Assembly: GCA_008508345.1 (NCBI GenBank)
Contig: QNGE01003050.1
Location: forward strand, 16,397-80,396
Length of the DNA: 64,000 nt
From: Paragonimus westermani
Taxonomy: Eukaryota; Platyhelminthes; Trematoda; Plagiorchiida; Troglotrematidae
Reading direction: 5' to 3'
Made by a program: the position numbers and the translations under genes. Each line of letters starts with the position of its first letter. The stretch's first letter is position 1. Below, piece after piece: positions 11,767 to 26,500 of the stretch. The notes beneath the pieces are model-generated. The model did no database searches, had not been told where the DNA came from, and worked only from the letters and a program-made list of their open reading frames with translations.

Positions 11767-14700
11767 AAACTTGCATTACTTGTGATGTCAGACACAAGAA
11801 AGACCTGAGTGCAGTGCTTCTTTTGAAAGAGGCTGACTGAAAAGTTCACTTCAATCCGTATTTCCAATAAAATTTAAGAAAAATTGAACGTATATCACTC
11901 TGCCTCTAAAATCACTTAATGTGAATGCTTTATTTACTGGAGCATTTCTGCATTCAGAAAAACTGTTCAACACCTCATGATTGTTGTTAACGATACCCAA
12001 AACACAACGACCAAACTGTTTGACTTTGTTCGGAATAAATTTTGTGCGGATATCATACAATCGTTTAGTCGTAATTTTTCTGAGGGTTGTAATTAGTTTG
12101 GAAATATGTGTTTCGATCGATCTCTTGCAATAACTTATTGATAATATATGCGCTCACAGACACCTACGCTAGTGAAATTAGAGGCCAAGGAATCTTAGCG
12201 GAAACACATAACATTAACCAATAACGCGAATTCTGGACAAGAACAGGAGAAAGCTGTGAACTGTCGGTTCTTACACTGATTCAGAGCAAGACGAATAAAT
12301 GAGCTCAGTGGAGAAAACTGCATCGTAATTCCAGTCATGAGAGACTTGCAAACCTCCGTAGATTTTCTGAGTTCTGGTGTACACAATACAGAACGGAAGC
12401 TTTCGACATTCGGTGTAGATGAAACCGCTTTTTTGATAAGAAACACCGCTGAGGTGTTGGTGAGGGAACAGCAAAAACAAATTGGACGACTCGCTGTTGT
12501 ATCTATCGTCATTTTAAGCCCACAGCTTTTGCCGTATATCCACCTACAGATAGTAACAACACGGACTGCTAAGAAATCTGCCAAAATATAAAGTTATTAG
12601 TGACTTTATAAAGATAGCCCTCATTCTATTGCATTGATTGGCAAATGACTAATATTTCGCATTACTAATGAAACTGAAAAAGGAGAAGCTTAAACCTGTA
12701 ATGTCAGGTGTGATCACCCAATAGAAAACTGTCTCCAAGTGGTTGATAGCAATAGTAACAAACGTCAACACTGCACACGGTTTGTGCACACCTCATTTAC
12801 TTTAGGTTGTAAAACAATTTTAAGATAAGAAAGTAGATTATTATATAGGTTAACACAGGAATTACATGTCTGAATTTTGATAATGTTGGCTGGAGAATGG
12901 AGAAACTAGACGTATTACTACAAAACACGTCGTGAGATATGGTAAGCCGATTAGAAAGGTGTGTAAGTCTGTTTCTTAAATTGCGACTCACTATGCTGTC
13001 TTTTTTTAACACTGGATAAGAATTCCTCGTGAAATGAACAGTCTTCTACATACTGGAAATAAATTGAAACCATTTTAGTTTCCTAAACGAAATGTTATTA
13101 AAACTTTCATCAAGAGTTCAGCAAAACTTTGGCGATTTACAACTTCATGAGTGACTATGAATATATGTATCTCAACCGCATCTCTTAAATTTGTCATAAT
13201 CGATCATTTGACAGGTATGTGGGAAGACCTGACAAAACCTTCAGGTCAATGTTTTTTCCTCTTTCCCTCTATGGGTCACAAGAGGGACACTAAAATCATG
13301 TTCGCTGGGCTCATACGCGCACAATCGTTAGAGTCTTTTGTATGGTTCAAATAACTTCCGTTTCCTTCATATTGAAAACGGTCGGTTAACGTTTACAAGA
13401 ATAGTGGTCAACCAACCATGAAACACTTAAATTTACGCATTTTTTATCCACATCAATGAATGGTTACGAATATATGAAGTTTTCGAGATCATGAACGACT
13501 TTTGATGAAAAGAACACCATCTCAGAAATTTGACTAATTATCATTTGTTCACAATGTGCATGCGGAATCAGTTACAGAGATGGCCAGTGTGAATATTTTT
13601 ATACACTGATGATACTCGGTTTAGATTTTAACGAAATAGTATTTGAATGGAAAAGAGTGCCTACATTTTGTAATCCTTGTGCTCCTAGTAAAGCAACTTG
13701 CATTTAACAAACAACTGGCATGAGGGACACTAAAAAGTTTCCGGGCCGACGTATTGGAATAAAGCTAAAGAATAATAAATGAAATGCAATCACGATTTTT
13801 GTCAGAGATGACCCAATGAATCCATTTACCCCCTGACAAGTGGAAACGTTCATAAATTCTCTTCAAATTACATATGCCACTCGATAGCCGACCTCATAGT
13901 GTAGCACTGTTAGAATTGCATTGGAGTGGTTTTATTCTCTTTAGGTAAGAATGGTGACATTCAGCAAAAATTGTGTTAGAAGAAGTCGATGATTCAGCTG
14001 GTGAATGTTACAAAGTACCAAGAGGTTGAAGTATGAGTAAACACTGGTCACTACAATCTGTGGTTGACGGTTCCCTCGTCAAATCAGCCAAGTGTCAGTC
14101 AGCTAGGTATTTGAGGCACTTTGCTGCGTAGGATCATTATTATGAGACACAATATCATGCACCTAGCAGTATACTAAGGGGGTACACGTATGGAAAGTAA
14201 ACCCAATGGATATAGAGCAGTGTTTCGGATCGTTCAGTTTTGTGTTCGCTGTCCCTTTTGTTCGCAGTAGTATGCACTACTGAGGAGAAACAAAGCACTC
14301 AGCTGACCAGTATGACATCTAAAAAGCCCCAGGAGGCAATCATCACACTTCTCGCGATCTTTTGTCAAACGCAAACAACGTCCGGCGACAGAACGTTGCA
14401 CTGCTTCCACTAGAATGTATGTTCATGTTTTCCCAATCTCATTTTGAAGCCAGATTTTATCATCTGTCTGAAAGTGTAACCGAATTAGTTCTGTTTAGCA
14501 GGTCCACCCTAACTGTGTATTCGTCGAGCACAGACAGTTAACATTTCCTGCTTTGTTAACAAGACTCGTGAAAAAGACTCGTGAAGTGTGTCAATAATTT
14601 TTCTATATGAACCGTTTCGGTTGTGGATGTGAAAACAACAAGCTTTTCACTGCAATGCAGCTATCGAGTTTCATCTATGCACATCATTCTTTCTTTTTTT

Positions 14701-17700
14701 GTCGCTATATATGAAATATTTTGACATCCACAAATTTCAGTAAACAGCTCAGATTCACTGGTCACTTCAGCATAAGTGTTAGGGTTCATAAGTGTTCATA
14801 GTCTGTGCCAGATATTTGTCCACCACCAACCTAAGAGAATCCACTTCGTAGAGTTCAAAAGGACAACTGTGTGAAAATGCTGATCACTCGACCTTCAGCG
14901 TATAATATACGACCCCACTAATGGCAGAAACTGAGAGGTTCAGCAAGTTTCATGCAGTTGTCCAGCTCACGAGATGTCAAGAGAGCAGCGCTGCAACAAG
15001 GCAATCTTTTTCCCAGTTGTTCAGCAGTCCAATTGCAACGTAAAAATAAAAATATTGACCGCGGTTGTTTAAAACATCTTTCATTGGAGATATTGAATCA
15101 TGTCTTTGCCAACAGATTGGTATTCAGTGACCCAAATTGTCAGTTCAACTTATTATATATTTGAGAATTCTAGAGGTCCGCACGAACTATTTGTGAAGCA
15201 GGTGCCACACTTGAGCTATGCGATAGTAACTGGCTGGGCAGTGGTTAACACTTGAGATTTGAACATATTAGCTCTATGTCCCGACATCCAGAAGGACGTC
15301 CGAAAAAGTGGCTTTATTAACATGGTGAGAAGAATGGGCCAAATAATCAATAATATTGTTTGAAACCTCTACTTACACCAATATTTGAACACTCAAGGTG
15401 ACGTTTGAAGAATACTTACAAGCAGTTTAAACGTCTATCTTACACCGCCCGTGAAATGAAATCATGTTGACTGAAATCTGCAACAAACGAGCTAAGTGAC
15501 CGTTATGGTATCAGTGTGTTGGAATTGACGTACAAACGGCACTGAAACAGGCGATGCGAATAATCAGTACTTGTTACAAAGTTGTTGCTCAACTATCTCG
15601 AATTAGTACTGCACACGAATAATGAGAAGTGCGGTAAACACTCAGGTAGCCTATGATATGTATAGCGAAGACATTACAAACAAGACTGTCTAGTAGTTCA
15701 CAAGTCTTGTAAATACCCAAAGCTTCCTTAAACATGCGTATAAGGAAGAACATTCCATTCACGTAAACAATCCACTTGATTTGAAGTGTTATATAGAACA
15801 AGCACTGTTGAACTATTGCAAATCATACGTCATCTCCTTTTCATTTAATATCAGAGTCTACAGTAGAAAAAGCCTTCGGTAAGGACCAGTACTATCTATG
15901 AGTGCCGAGCAGTTACTCTATAACGTCACACATATCGTAGGTTGGTGAAAAATTAGCGTACTTGAGAGAACTCCAGACATGGTTATTCGTTAATATTGCC
16001 ATCTGTCACGACGGTACATTTTCGGAAGTATTTGGCCACATCCTCAAATGAACTTATCGAGACAAAGTTGATAATCGGGAGATTATTTCATTTTTGAAGT
16101 GCTCCCTGTCAATGATTACGATGCCTAACAAGCCGCTTGAGCTGTTCGGCTCACTTACGGTAATCCGCAGGTCCTTAGAAAACGGTCGAAGAAAGCGCTG
16201 TTCTCACCCTATTCCACGTCGGCCCAACCACCACCCGGAAGAAGTATCACACAGCTGCGTGCTTCCCAAGGCTCAGTTTTGAGAAATCTGGTGAAACGGT
16301 AGAAATTACACACAGTTTTCCAACTGGGCTCTCAAAAATCACCATCAAAAACCTTTTTGTGGAAACTGCTCAGAAGTAAAGTCCAACATTTCAGTTCCTC
16401 AAAGATTCTATACATTTCAATATGTCTCACCCCTGAAGGAAACAACTTTGTAGAGCCTTCCGAACAGCAGTAATGAAATCAACCATCAAATAACAATACT
16501 TCAAGTTGTTTGTATTAACAATAATGCTACGGAATAAAACAAAACGTAAAAATGTGACTGATTTGTTTGTGACTGGATCATTCTTTCTGATGAAAGTTTT
16601 GGGTCGCTGTCATAACATATTGGAAAAACTTGAACTAACGTTGATTATCATTAATCGCAGGGATTTTTGTTCAATTTTGTAGACCGTAGAGAGGACAGGT
16701 GCTGTCACTCCTTCACTACTATCGTCTAGAAAAGAATATATACGTGAATACTGCTGCACCTGAACAGTTACTACAAACCACCAAAGCATTCTAAAAACGA
16801 CCGATAAAGAACTAAGAAGCAACCAGCATTTGTTGATAACGAACGCCAGATTGGAATTTTGCACAAACAAAACAAAAATAATCGATAGCACCTACTGGTG
16901 CAAAGCTGGTCTGCCGTCAGCTACATTACGGCGTAAATGAGAGAGATCGGGTGGCTCTACGTTCATTTTTATTAGACGTCTTTGCTAAGCAATTTTCAGA
17001 ATATTCAGCTAATGGTTGCGGATGAAACAATTTTCGCAGTTCCTTGTGAATGATGGTTCAAATATTCTATGTTATGTGCTCATGATATAGGTTCTTTTAA
17101 CAACTACGATGTGGTAAACTGCAATTTCCAATAAGCAATTTCGTCTGTTTTTCAAACGGAATTTCTGTGTAAAGGTATTTTCTAAAGTGGAACAATTCCA
17201 ACCTAACTGAGCTGACACAGTCTACTAAGCATCCAGACAGACTCTGATTTGATAAATTATTTCCAGCTTGCCAACCGAGGAGGTATATGTGTGTAATATT
17301 AACTTTCAGTTCTGAGGTTCCACTTGGTTGAAGTGATCTTTAGTGTATACTCAGAATTACGGCGTTGATTAGAACATTCGGTTCACCAATTAAACCACTT
17401 ACACTGATGATGACCACAAAAGTAGAAGTCCTCAAGTGATCCGAATTTTCTTAAATGCCCACTTTTACACTGACACTTCGTTATGATAGTTATCGATCCT
17501 AATGTTGGAGCGTATTTTGTAGATTGATAGTACAAACAGTGCGTGAAATAATGCAGCTAATCGATGATGAGAAGGTATAATATCAAACAAGATTCACTTC
17601 ATTTCCTCACTTCAATCATGAACGTAAAGCAACAAACTACACACAAAGTAGCGTTGGCAACAAGCATAAAAACCGACGGATATAATACTTTACCATGCTT

Positions 17701-20400
17701 GCGCCTAATCCAGTTTTGTCATGGGTCTGTCATCAGATAGAGGAAGTCGAACTGAGATTAGGATGGGCAACTTCAGTAAGATAAACCTAACAATTTGTTG
17801 ACTATCCCATCACTCTTGTGGACAGAAAGGTTGAGAATCTATACTGAAAACACTTGGGGCATTTCTTTACGCTGGTATCGTTGTCCTACTCACATTCGGG
17901 ACATCGCCATCTGCCGAATCCAAACACGCTCCTAAAGGATAGTCAAGCTGAGACTGAGGATCAACAATTGCGCATACGCGATAGGACAAATTCTCGGACG
18001 TTACATACACTGGTGGAAAACGTGAGAGCCACTAAATGTAAGTCTCGAGCTATATCTTTGTTTATCTGGTCAAAGATGAGGGTTAGGTGGACATCTGCAA
18101 ATCATTTGGAGGTAAATCGGCAGTGATACTTTTTGGGTCTGATCAGCGCCAACGTGGTTGCCGGGATCAGATTGATCGACATCGTGTTGTTTAGCCAAAG
18201 GAGGCCAGTTTATTAGCTAGGTGTAGCCTTGCCATAAATGCGTCGGATATGTAGTCAGCCTTTGGGAATCAGCATTCAGGTAAACGTTGCTCAATCGATC
18301 AGGTTGATCATCATCAAAACATTGGCCAACTTTCTCAATTCTAAGTAGTGGCTGAAATCGTGAGCAACCTGAATCGTACTCAGTTTATTTGTGCTGGCTT
18401 GAAGACGAACTGTCAATGAAATGTGATATCTATATCTCAGCCTGTATATTTTCAAATGTTGAATACCGAGAATCGTTTGGAATACGTGATTCATTTCACA
18501 TTGACAACGTTCAGGGTAGCATTCAGTTTGTCGGTTCCGGATACGCACTAATGACTAGCTCTAACATGAGCAAAACTCGAGTCTAACGCTTCTTTCCGAA
18601 AAAGGACGACTGAAAAGTATATGGGAAAACGACGGCTGTTGTTAATTTTGGATCATGCTCAGTTTATATCAAAAATAAAATTTCATACTATTTATCGTTA
18701 GGCTCATGTGACGATCTCTGAGAATTGCGCGCATGCATTCTTAGTTGGGAATTTTGAATGCACCTTTCGGCCGAAACCTTCACAATTCTGCATCTTAAAC
18801 ACGTAGATTTGACAGCACATCGTTAATTATGTTTTTTTCATTAAAATCCAAACCAGTTTATTCAAACGACGGAATGTCGTTGGACTTCTATCAGTAGATG
18901 ATTGCCGTTTAATTTACCCTACCCTTAATTAAAACACAATTTGGTGTTAATATAAACAGAGTTGTGTTATAGCTTGTTTGAAAATACTGGTTCATACGGG
19001 TTAGACAGTCGAATGAGCCCTGTGGTACCGGTGCATATTCGACTACAGTCTCACGGTTAGACGCTACTGGATGGCTGATTATCACATCAACATCACGCAC
19101 GTTATCTATGACAGCATGCTTCATCATTTAACGTGCAATGTGTCGTTCAAAACGTCTATTTATTTCCGTCTCGCAATCACTCAGCAAAGACAGTACAGCT
19201 TGAGGTTTAGGTGGCTTCTTTCAAAATAAAACCTATTCAACCAAGTGCTGAACTGTATACTTACACACACTCCTTTGTTAAGTGTATATATAATTTCCGT
19301 CACTTCTATTCAAGGCAGTTCTTAAGCATACGATAGCTGCTCCCAAAAACTCCAAAGTTACTGGTTTGATTTACTGCCCATCAGTTGACAGCCGATTAAG
19401 CAGTTCGTTGGAAGAGTGCGTGCATCACAACCGCATTAGTAAAGACGACGTCCAATGAATGATCTAGATTTTTAGTTTGTATTCGTTCATAAGTTTAAAT
19501 TGAAAATTTTTGAAATTACAAGCTAAAGTTTGTTAAAATTATGATCACATTAAGTTACGGGAAGTAAATCGTTATTAAAGAGCCATATTCTTTTATTTTA
19601 ACCAGTGTTTGACTAAACGATAAATTTGCAAGGGCTTTTATTTTTCACAGCCATGTGTCCACCCTCTTCTTCTTAAAAACACTGTGTAGTACTATTAGTA
19701 ATCTTGCAAGGTGTAGAAGGTTTTTTCTTATCGGAAATAACATTAAATTAACCATTTTAATTAATAAATTCTCATACACGTCTGGTGAGCATATATGTTA
19801 AAAATGGTCTGCGTCGTTTCGGGTATTCACAAACTGTTATGAGGTTTTATATTCAGTTGGCATCTGAATATCAATTCTGTCTGATATTAATTGAAAAAGC
19901 GGATTCCTTTGGATGAATTTGAAATACCTTATGATGGGAAATAACCGGAAACCTAGAGGTATTTTTGCTGAGTTCAAAAAGATGGAAATAAATCCCTTTG
20001 GATGCCTGGTCAATCTTACTGGCTAGGATACTAACTCAGATGTCTACTGAACTATCTTCGAAGCACGGCCACCTTAAACCTGGTGAGGTACACCGTAGTC
20101 GCCCAAGTATGTGATATCATGAGTTGTGACGGGTAAGTACAGATGACTGGTCACTGTAGAAAGCCATCTCATGTGGGATCGCGTGGAGTTCGATTTCGGA
20201 GGTTATCCATAAATCCTACGAGAGGCAGCGCTGCAATCCTGAATTCAAGCAGGCAGTACAAAAATTTACGTTTGCTTTGTGTATCGCTGCAGTACGACAT
20301 TAATGAGCTGAGACGACTGAGGCCGCCGACGATGTGGTCTTCTGATGCTGGTAAATTAACAGTGCGCTCATATGACAGATGTCAGTTTTGCAAACGGCTG
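11767..20400. other. No supported gene over 8.6 kb
   Basis: Only short open frames (under 130 codons) on both strands, with no recognisable domain. The longest is 12195-12584 (minus), which overlaps a plus frame over the same bases. Two 12-base copies of AGACTCGTGAA-type sequence sit in tandem near 14560-14586. The segments at 16.1-16.3 and 17.85-18.1 kb are somewhat less AT-rich but were not identified. No pLTR or RT motif was recognised here. Confidence 0.35.
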
Positions 20401-20419
20401 TTTTGGTAATGCTCATCAG
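20401..20419 (-). ncRNA. Hammerhead-like core in pLTR (copy 1)
   Basis: CTGATGA, 8 bases starting with G and ending with C, then AAAA where the hammerhead core has GAAA. The position within the pLTR matches four other copies in the window. The GAAA box has lost its G, so this copy should be inactive. Helices I and III were not verified. Confidence 0.4.
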
Positions 20420-20690
20420 GTTATTACAGTTATTTAGGGCGTGAGTTATATAGGAAAATTATGACCAGTCAACAGGCCATTGAAATTCATAGAGGTGGTA
20501 CGGATCACAACCTAGTGGATGAGAGTGAGAATGTTGGCGAATGCGGTGGTGTCACACGGGCCTGTCATGGGGAGTGCGTTCGTCAACGTCAAGTGGCTCA
20601 CGCATGCTCTGGTTTTCAGATGATGTGGAATGATTGGCTAGGAGGTTTGGGCTGGTGACGGCTGTTTCCGGGCTCACAGGTAAGGTTTGT
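20401..20690 (-). repeat. PLE terminal repeat (pLTR) next to an endonuclease remnant
   Basis: This sequence follows the EN tail on the minus strand and ends in a block that aligns with the pLTRs near 42.8 and 61.2 kb. CCTATATAAC (20454-20445) is followed about 25 bases later by CTGATGAGCATTACCAAAA (20419-20401). The same order and spacing occur in the other copies. The upstream part of the repeat is too diverged to align by eye, so the boundary with the EN at about 20690 is approximate. Confidence 0.55.
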
Positions 20691-20930
20691 TGAGTCTTAT
20701 GACAATCACCACGCTCTGACAGTTATGAAGAGGGTTTGAAAAGCCTTGTAGATGATACGGAAAGCTTGTTCCGTATTTAATCGGTGGCCAGTGTCAATTA
20801 GGTGGGAGCCGATTGCATTGGAGATGGGCTTTCTCGAACCACTGCAAAACCGTTTTGGTATATGCACACAAATTCTCTTCTATAGCCCCATTGTGATCCT
20901 CACAATGCAACTTGCCTGGCAGTGAGAGAA
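20690..20930 (-). mobile_element. Penelope-like GIY-YIG endonuclease C-terminal fragment
   Basis: The minus strand reads KPISNAIGSHLIDTGHRL and then EQAFRIIYKA. These match the C-terminal half of PLE endonucleases (S-A-I-x-x-H-L-x-D-T-G-H, then F-x-V-I-Y-x-A). After a frameshift VIVIRLNKPYL occurs, matching the E-A-x-A-I-R-x-x-K-P-x-L-C terminus. Upstream, IEENLC stands where R-I-x-E-H is expected. Frameshifts and a stop show it is a pseudogene. Its RT part was not found upstream, so it is probably 5'-truncated. The pLTR follows directly. Confidence 0.8.
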
Positions 20931-23344
20931 TAAATACAGAAAGACGAACAGAACTTAGGCAAACTATTCATAAGGCGTAACATTAGTATCCCGCAGGAAT
21001 CAAGCAATACGATATGTCTTGCTGCAATGCAAGCACTCTCGATTGTTAACTATTCTACTGTTAACCCAACCCTTATATGAGAGAGATGAAAATACTCTTT
21101 TCCTATGTTGTCTGAACGAGTTCAAGTTTCGTACCGGGATGTAATTTCTTACCTACGAATCTATCAACATATCCTACAGAGTGTCCGTTGTGAGGAATTT
21201 TTCCGCTGTGTTCAACAGACAACACGCCAAATTTATTTCATACTTCAGCTGGTCCAAACTGTGAAAATATATCCATTGACCAGTCTACGTCAAACGGAAG
21301 GATAGTAAATTTCTTAGTTCCAACAGTTTAACTCAATCGTATCATTTATATTGTTGAAACCGATGGTCTTTTATCGTTTAAGTAGACACTTCTTCGTCTG
21401 TCGAGACTCCGAATTGTTCCAATCATACAACTCTCTCTGTTCCTTAGTTTCTTTGTGTAATTGTTCTCGAACATTCCGCACATCTATTTACCTCCCCCGA
21501 TGATGACAATATGGTATGAATCTATTATGAAAAAGTAGTGCATTCGTTCATTTTTCAAAGCTAGTCATCTTAGACCGTGTTTTGCCCACCTATTGTGTTG
21601 CTACTCATTATGTTCGGTGGAAATAGAGACGAAGTTTTTTGTTAGTTCGTATGTCGTGCATAGACACCTCGCTGCTACTAATGAATCATCTTTTGTCTCA
21701 TTTGTTAACTAAGTTGCTTCTAACCACTTCAGCGCCAATACTTAATGAATTCACATTCCCCTCCCCGTATACTCTGCAAGCAAGGTTAGAGGAACCTGTA
21801 TTCCATATTACTAACAGACACATTTTTAGACGTAAGTCGACTTACATTTCTCATGAAGCTCTAGTTCTTTCGTCTCTCATGGGTTATTTTTGTAGCAAGC
21901 GAAACATTACGGGCTTACAAGGCAGCTAGTCGTGCCAATTTGTTCGGTGATTTGCTTTTTGCTTCAGCAAGCAAACTTACACTTTAACAACCGTATTCTT
22001 ATTGAAATGCTTTTAAATCAATAAGAGAAGCAAACCGCATCAGTATCTCATGTTTTGTAGTAGAATTCACTGCGCAGACCGTTTATCTCTTTGTTTTTCA
22101 CATTCTACCTAGACACCTCTGACATCCGTAGCAACGTGACTTTCGTGGTTCTTCCGTTGGTCACACTTGAAATTTTACAAATCAGCCTGTGCAAAGGCCT
22201 TAACGAAAACATGGTATTGTTTGATAGAAAGAAACATCAGCTTTTGAAAATTCTCACTAAACATGGTAAATGAGTGATATTGTCAGCTTACTACTACTAC
22301 TACTGTTATACAAAAAACAATCACCAGGATGTTCTGGCAACTATAACATCGATGCTGTAGGACTTCAAATTGTGCACTGGTTGAGAGTGCACTCAGAAGC
22401 AACTAAACAGAGAAATCGATAGCTGTAGGAAAACCATTATTGTTGGTTCGGGGAAACAATCACAATTAACACGACATTTATGTGACGGAGATAGCGCAGT
22501 TTGATTTTCGTGCGAGAATTCTGTAATAAACACTCACGGGTAAAAATTCGGCAGTTTCAGAAAAACGGTGAGTGCTTACTGTGAAAATTGTAATTGAATG
22601 AATTTGCTGGAGGTTAAACCCCATTGCAAAGTGCTTTATAGTTGTAACAAGAGAACATATTTCACAACTGATTGCACCTCCAACAAAAGTGAAACTCGAA
22701 TCAACTACTATTGTTCAGAAAAGCCCAATTGAAAATATCATGAAAAGGTTAATGCTGCGTTCAACGTTAAGTAATGTTGAATTTAAGGTTGTGTTAAAAT
22801 CACGATCGTGTACCACTTCGTTAAAATTAGATTGATGAACTTGTTTGTAAGTGGTTAAAAGTCTTTGGTATTTTAATTTATCCTTCTGTCCGATAAAAGC
22901 TCCAGCACATCGTTGTTCGCCTTAAAGGCAATTAGTTTTTCTGATTTCGAGGCATTCCAATTAACTATTAGTTTAGTTTAAGATTTTGCTGGTTGACCTT
23001 ATTATTCTTCATTTGTTTCATTTCTTATCTCAATGAACAATTAAGCAATAGATGGAAATAGGTTGATGCATTCTTTCCGGTCACAAATTTTCTTTCATCT
23101 CAATTCAATACTATATGAGGATGGACGGTTGCAGGCAGATTCTCTCTACACACATCAAGAAGCACAGAGTATACGGATGCATCGGTCTCTGTTATTTACT
23201 CTTATATGAAGCCCCTAAACTCCTATGTTCTTCAGGCACAAGATCAGGATAATTTTTGGACAAAGTTATCAGCCATGCAACAGAAAACACTGGAAGTTTT
23301 GCTCAGTTTTGTAAACTGAGTAAACGCAGTAGGGAATTAAACCA
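20931..23344. other. No supported gene
   Basis: Possible RT or linker sequence of the 20.7 kb PLE could lie at 20931-21400, but no motif is readable. A splice-acceptor-like site (CACATTCTACCTAG, ending 22112) precedes an open 34-codon stretch to 22213. A (TAC)5 run lies at about 22289-22304. Confidence 0.35.
22289..22304 (+). repeat. (TAC)n microsatellite
   Basis: Five TAC units in tandem. Confidence 0.85.
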
Positions 23345-23572
23345 AAAATGTTGTTTATATCTATCCGACCAATGAATAACACACAAGTTGCAAAACTGTT
23401 GTTGACAAACACGTCGGAATGCAGCGTTTTAAGAGCTTTCTCATCTTCAATTGATTTATAGCTTGTTTTCATCATGAAGTATTGCAAGCCTCCTTCTTTG
23501 TTGACAAGAAAGTTTGTAGAATATGGGGATGTGGCACTTGGCTTTAAAAGTCCCATACTCTTTCGGCGTTCG
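23269..23572 (-). CDS. Unrecognised open segment, possible terminal exon
   Basis: On the minus strand a pyrimidine-rich acceptor (GGTTTCCTCCGTTGCAG, ending at 23573) opens into a frame of about 100 codons that ends in a stop at 23269. It begins ERRKSMGLLKPSATSPYS and has mixed, non-repetitive composition. It could be the last exon of a host gene; alternatively a GT near 23345 could end it earlier. No domain is recognised. Open frames of this length also occur by chance in a window of this size, so support is weak. Confidence 0.25.
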
Positions 23573-26500
23573 CTGCAACGGAGGAAACCTTCATGAATAA
23601 TCTGCCTTATAAAGCGTTGTGAACGCGTGGATGGTGGAGTTCAGAAATATTCAAAACGCAAGAAAACAAACCTGACTGATTTACATTTGTATAATCTGCA
23701 GAAACCAACTTGAACTTGTTCTTATCTGTTCACATGTCTTGGATGGTCCGGTTGTAAAGAGTCTAATTCCAATCTGAAATAGATGAAACTTCAAGCAACA
23801 AGTCGCACAATTGTATGATTGAACCCTTCAAAAACTGTTCATTGCTGAATAGCGGTCACCACGTGTCTCAAGTGGTTTCTATTTATGCAACGCTATGGTA
23901 TTCTTAGTGCACTCTCTCTAAACGTTAATGATTTTATGATACCATACGAGACAATAAACCCAACTTTCTATTGTTTTTGATTAGTTTTGTGCAACATCGC
24001 TTTACATGGTCTTCACAATACACTCATAATATTATTGTTAAGTATGGGGACAAAACAGTTAAGCAGCTTCATGATTGATCGAATGTGAAATGACTGAACG
24101 TAAAACGCAGACGAAACAAGCAAACCCACTGGAAGTTAGAAGCCAACAATTTTTGAAAAATTAAAAGGAAATTGGCGGCAGCATTTTTCTAATCGTTTTT
24201 CTTACACGGAACTATATTACTAGCAACTATTTGATGATTACTTGCAACATTTTGCTATCTTTCTACCCAGCCAACCTGAACCAGCTGTATTAAAACGTAT
24301 CGCGCTCACATTGGAGACTGATCGCATGAGTATTTCCACAGGATACGATGCACAAAACTTCTGTTGTAAGTATACTAACCACTTACCATTAAACAGTGGG
24401 CAGTCTTGCATATAGATTATGCTAACTGTGCATCGATTTGGCATGTATACGTAGAACTGTGAATTTGTATATGCACATATGTATTAATTTATTCTACTAT
24501 TGTGAATGGAGAACCAAGATTTTTTGACACTGAAATGAACATGTTAATATGGAGGGCGATGATTACTGTCACGCAAGTGTATGACAAATAATTGCAGATT
24601 TTGTACAGCAAGATATGCTGTTACTCAAACTGTTAGCAGATTCAATTTGTGTGATTTGTTGATCAAGTATGCTTTCAGTGCACACAAACGGCTTACCTAT
24701 CAACGACTGGCAATATCTGAGCGTCAATGCCGTTCGGCCAATTTCCATGATTAGGAGATCTGTTGTACGTACAAGGTGTCATACCCGAAGTGAAGTTTAC
24801 GCAAGTGGCTGAGGGAAAATTGACAAAAACCGGGTGCACTTGTTGGCCACGGAAGAGTTGGTGAAACGGTATCCTGAACTTCGAGTGAAGATTGTAGACT
24901 GTTTTAACAGAAACCCTCTAATCCCGATCGGACGAACCTCTGCAGTTTACGCTATGAAAATTTGGCTGTCGTTTGTTGCATTCACGTAATCTTTGGTAGT
25001 TTGACTAGAGGGGCCGTGACTGTGCAGAATGCTTTTCAATGGTGACACTTCAATACAATTACAATCAACTGTAACCAAAGAGATGTCTTGAAAAATGGAT
25101 GTGCAAAAGCTAACTTACGTGTTTCTCCGCATATGCTTACATTTTTCTTCAGGAACTATAGCGCATATAACTTGTTTAATTCAGGATTATTGATTCGTTT
25201 CATTTTGTGCAATCTGTTCATTTCAGGAACGAAGAACACTATGTTTGGTTCCTTATGTAGACCTCACTAGTGTGAACTACTGTGTCCAAAAACGTCCCGC
25301 AGATGTCACTGTGGGGGTGCACATATGGCCCTTTCAGTGGTCATGTAGGTGTGCACCCAGTCGTATCCTCTTCTGCTATCTTAATACGTGTTTACTTACC
25401 GAGGTAGATCAGGTGATTGTAGAGCTTCTGGATTACATTTCTGCGAGTCTATGAATTCAATCCTGCCGTTCGTTTTGTTTACAAGCTTGGATTGCCTATA
25501 GTACAAAAATATACCCACACCTGTTCTGATAGAGTCATTCGTAAATATTCAAGGTAGATTTGCCATAGGAGTAACCCGACGAGAATCATTCGTGCTGTTA
25601 GGTAAAGGCAGATGTACAGAAATTTTGACTTCATACAAATACGATCGAAATGTTGGCTCCGCCATTCACAGCCGCGCACGGTTGGGCTTTTCGTCCCTGT
25701 GTAATTACTATACATGTCACTTTTCTGGGTAGTTACTCTAATGCACCACGACGCATATCATTTTATTTTTGTGATAGTTCATTTTATTTGGTTCTTCTAC
25801 AATATACATTATTCAAACATTTAAATTTTCAAAACAAATTCAAACAGTACCTAAGATTATTCACTTTTTAGTTAATCCGTTTATGTGTGCTTTAGCTTGA
25901 ACAGTTGACAACACAACAATTGACTGTACACCCAAGGACGGAACCAGAAAAAAACATTTCTTTGTTTACGTTCAATAATTTCAAAAGTTACAAGTACTGT
26001 AATTATCTTGCCTAAAAAGGTTCACGCGAAGCGATTGATCTCCAGTGCTTCGTGATCGATTCCATCGTGACGTTATGAAATATGAACAGTTTTAGACAGT
26101 TGTGTCCTGACGATCTAGGTTGTCTTCCAGCCTGTGAATCAGTGAGCACACGAAGTGATGATGAGTATTCACTCCAATCTAGCAAGGTCTTGTAAAATTG
26201 TAGCAGAATAACAGAGAGTTCAAACAATTTTCGGTTTGCCATTCCAGGATTTTTTTTACCTTGGTCAAAATTGCACACAGATAAATACGAGGCATAGTGT
26301 AACATATTTTCATATCACATTGTTAACAGTCTCAGCAAAACAAAGGACTGAACGGCAGTTCAGGATCAACGCAAGTAATTTCCGTTTGAAATTATAGAAA
26401 CTACAGTAATGCTAGCTTGCAGTGTGAGTGAAAGAAAAGCCAGATCAAACTGCTGATGCTAACTGCATGATAATTCATCACTGTGAACTCTATGTGGGAA

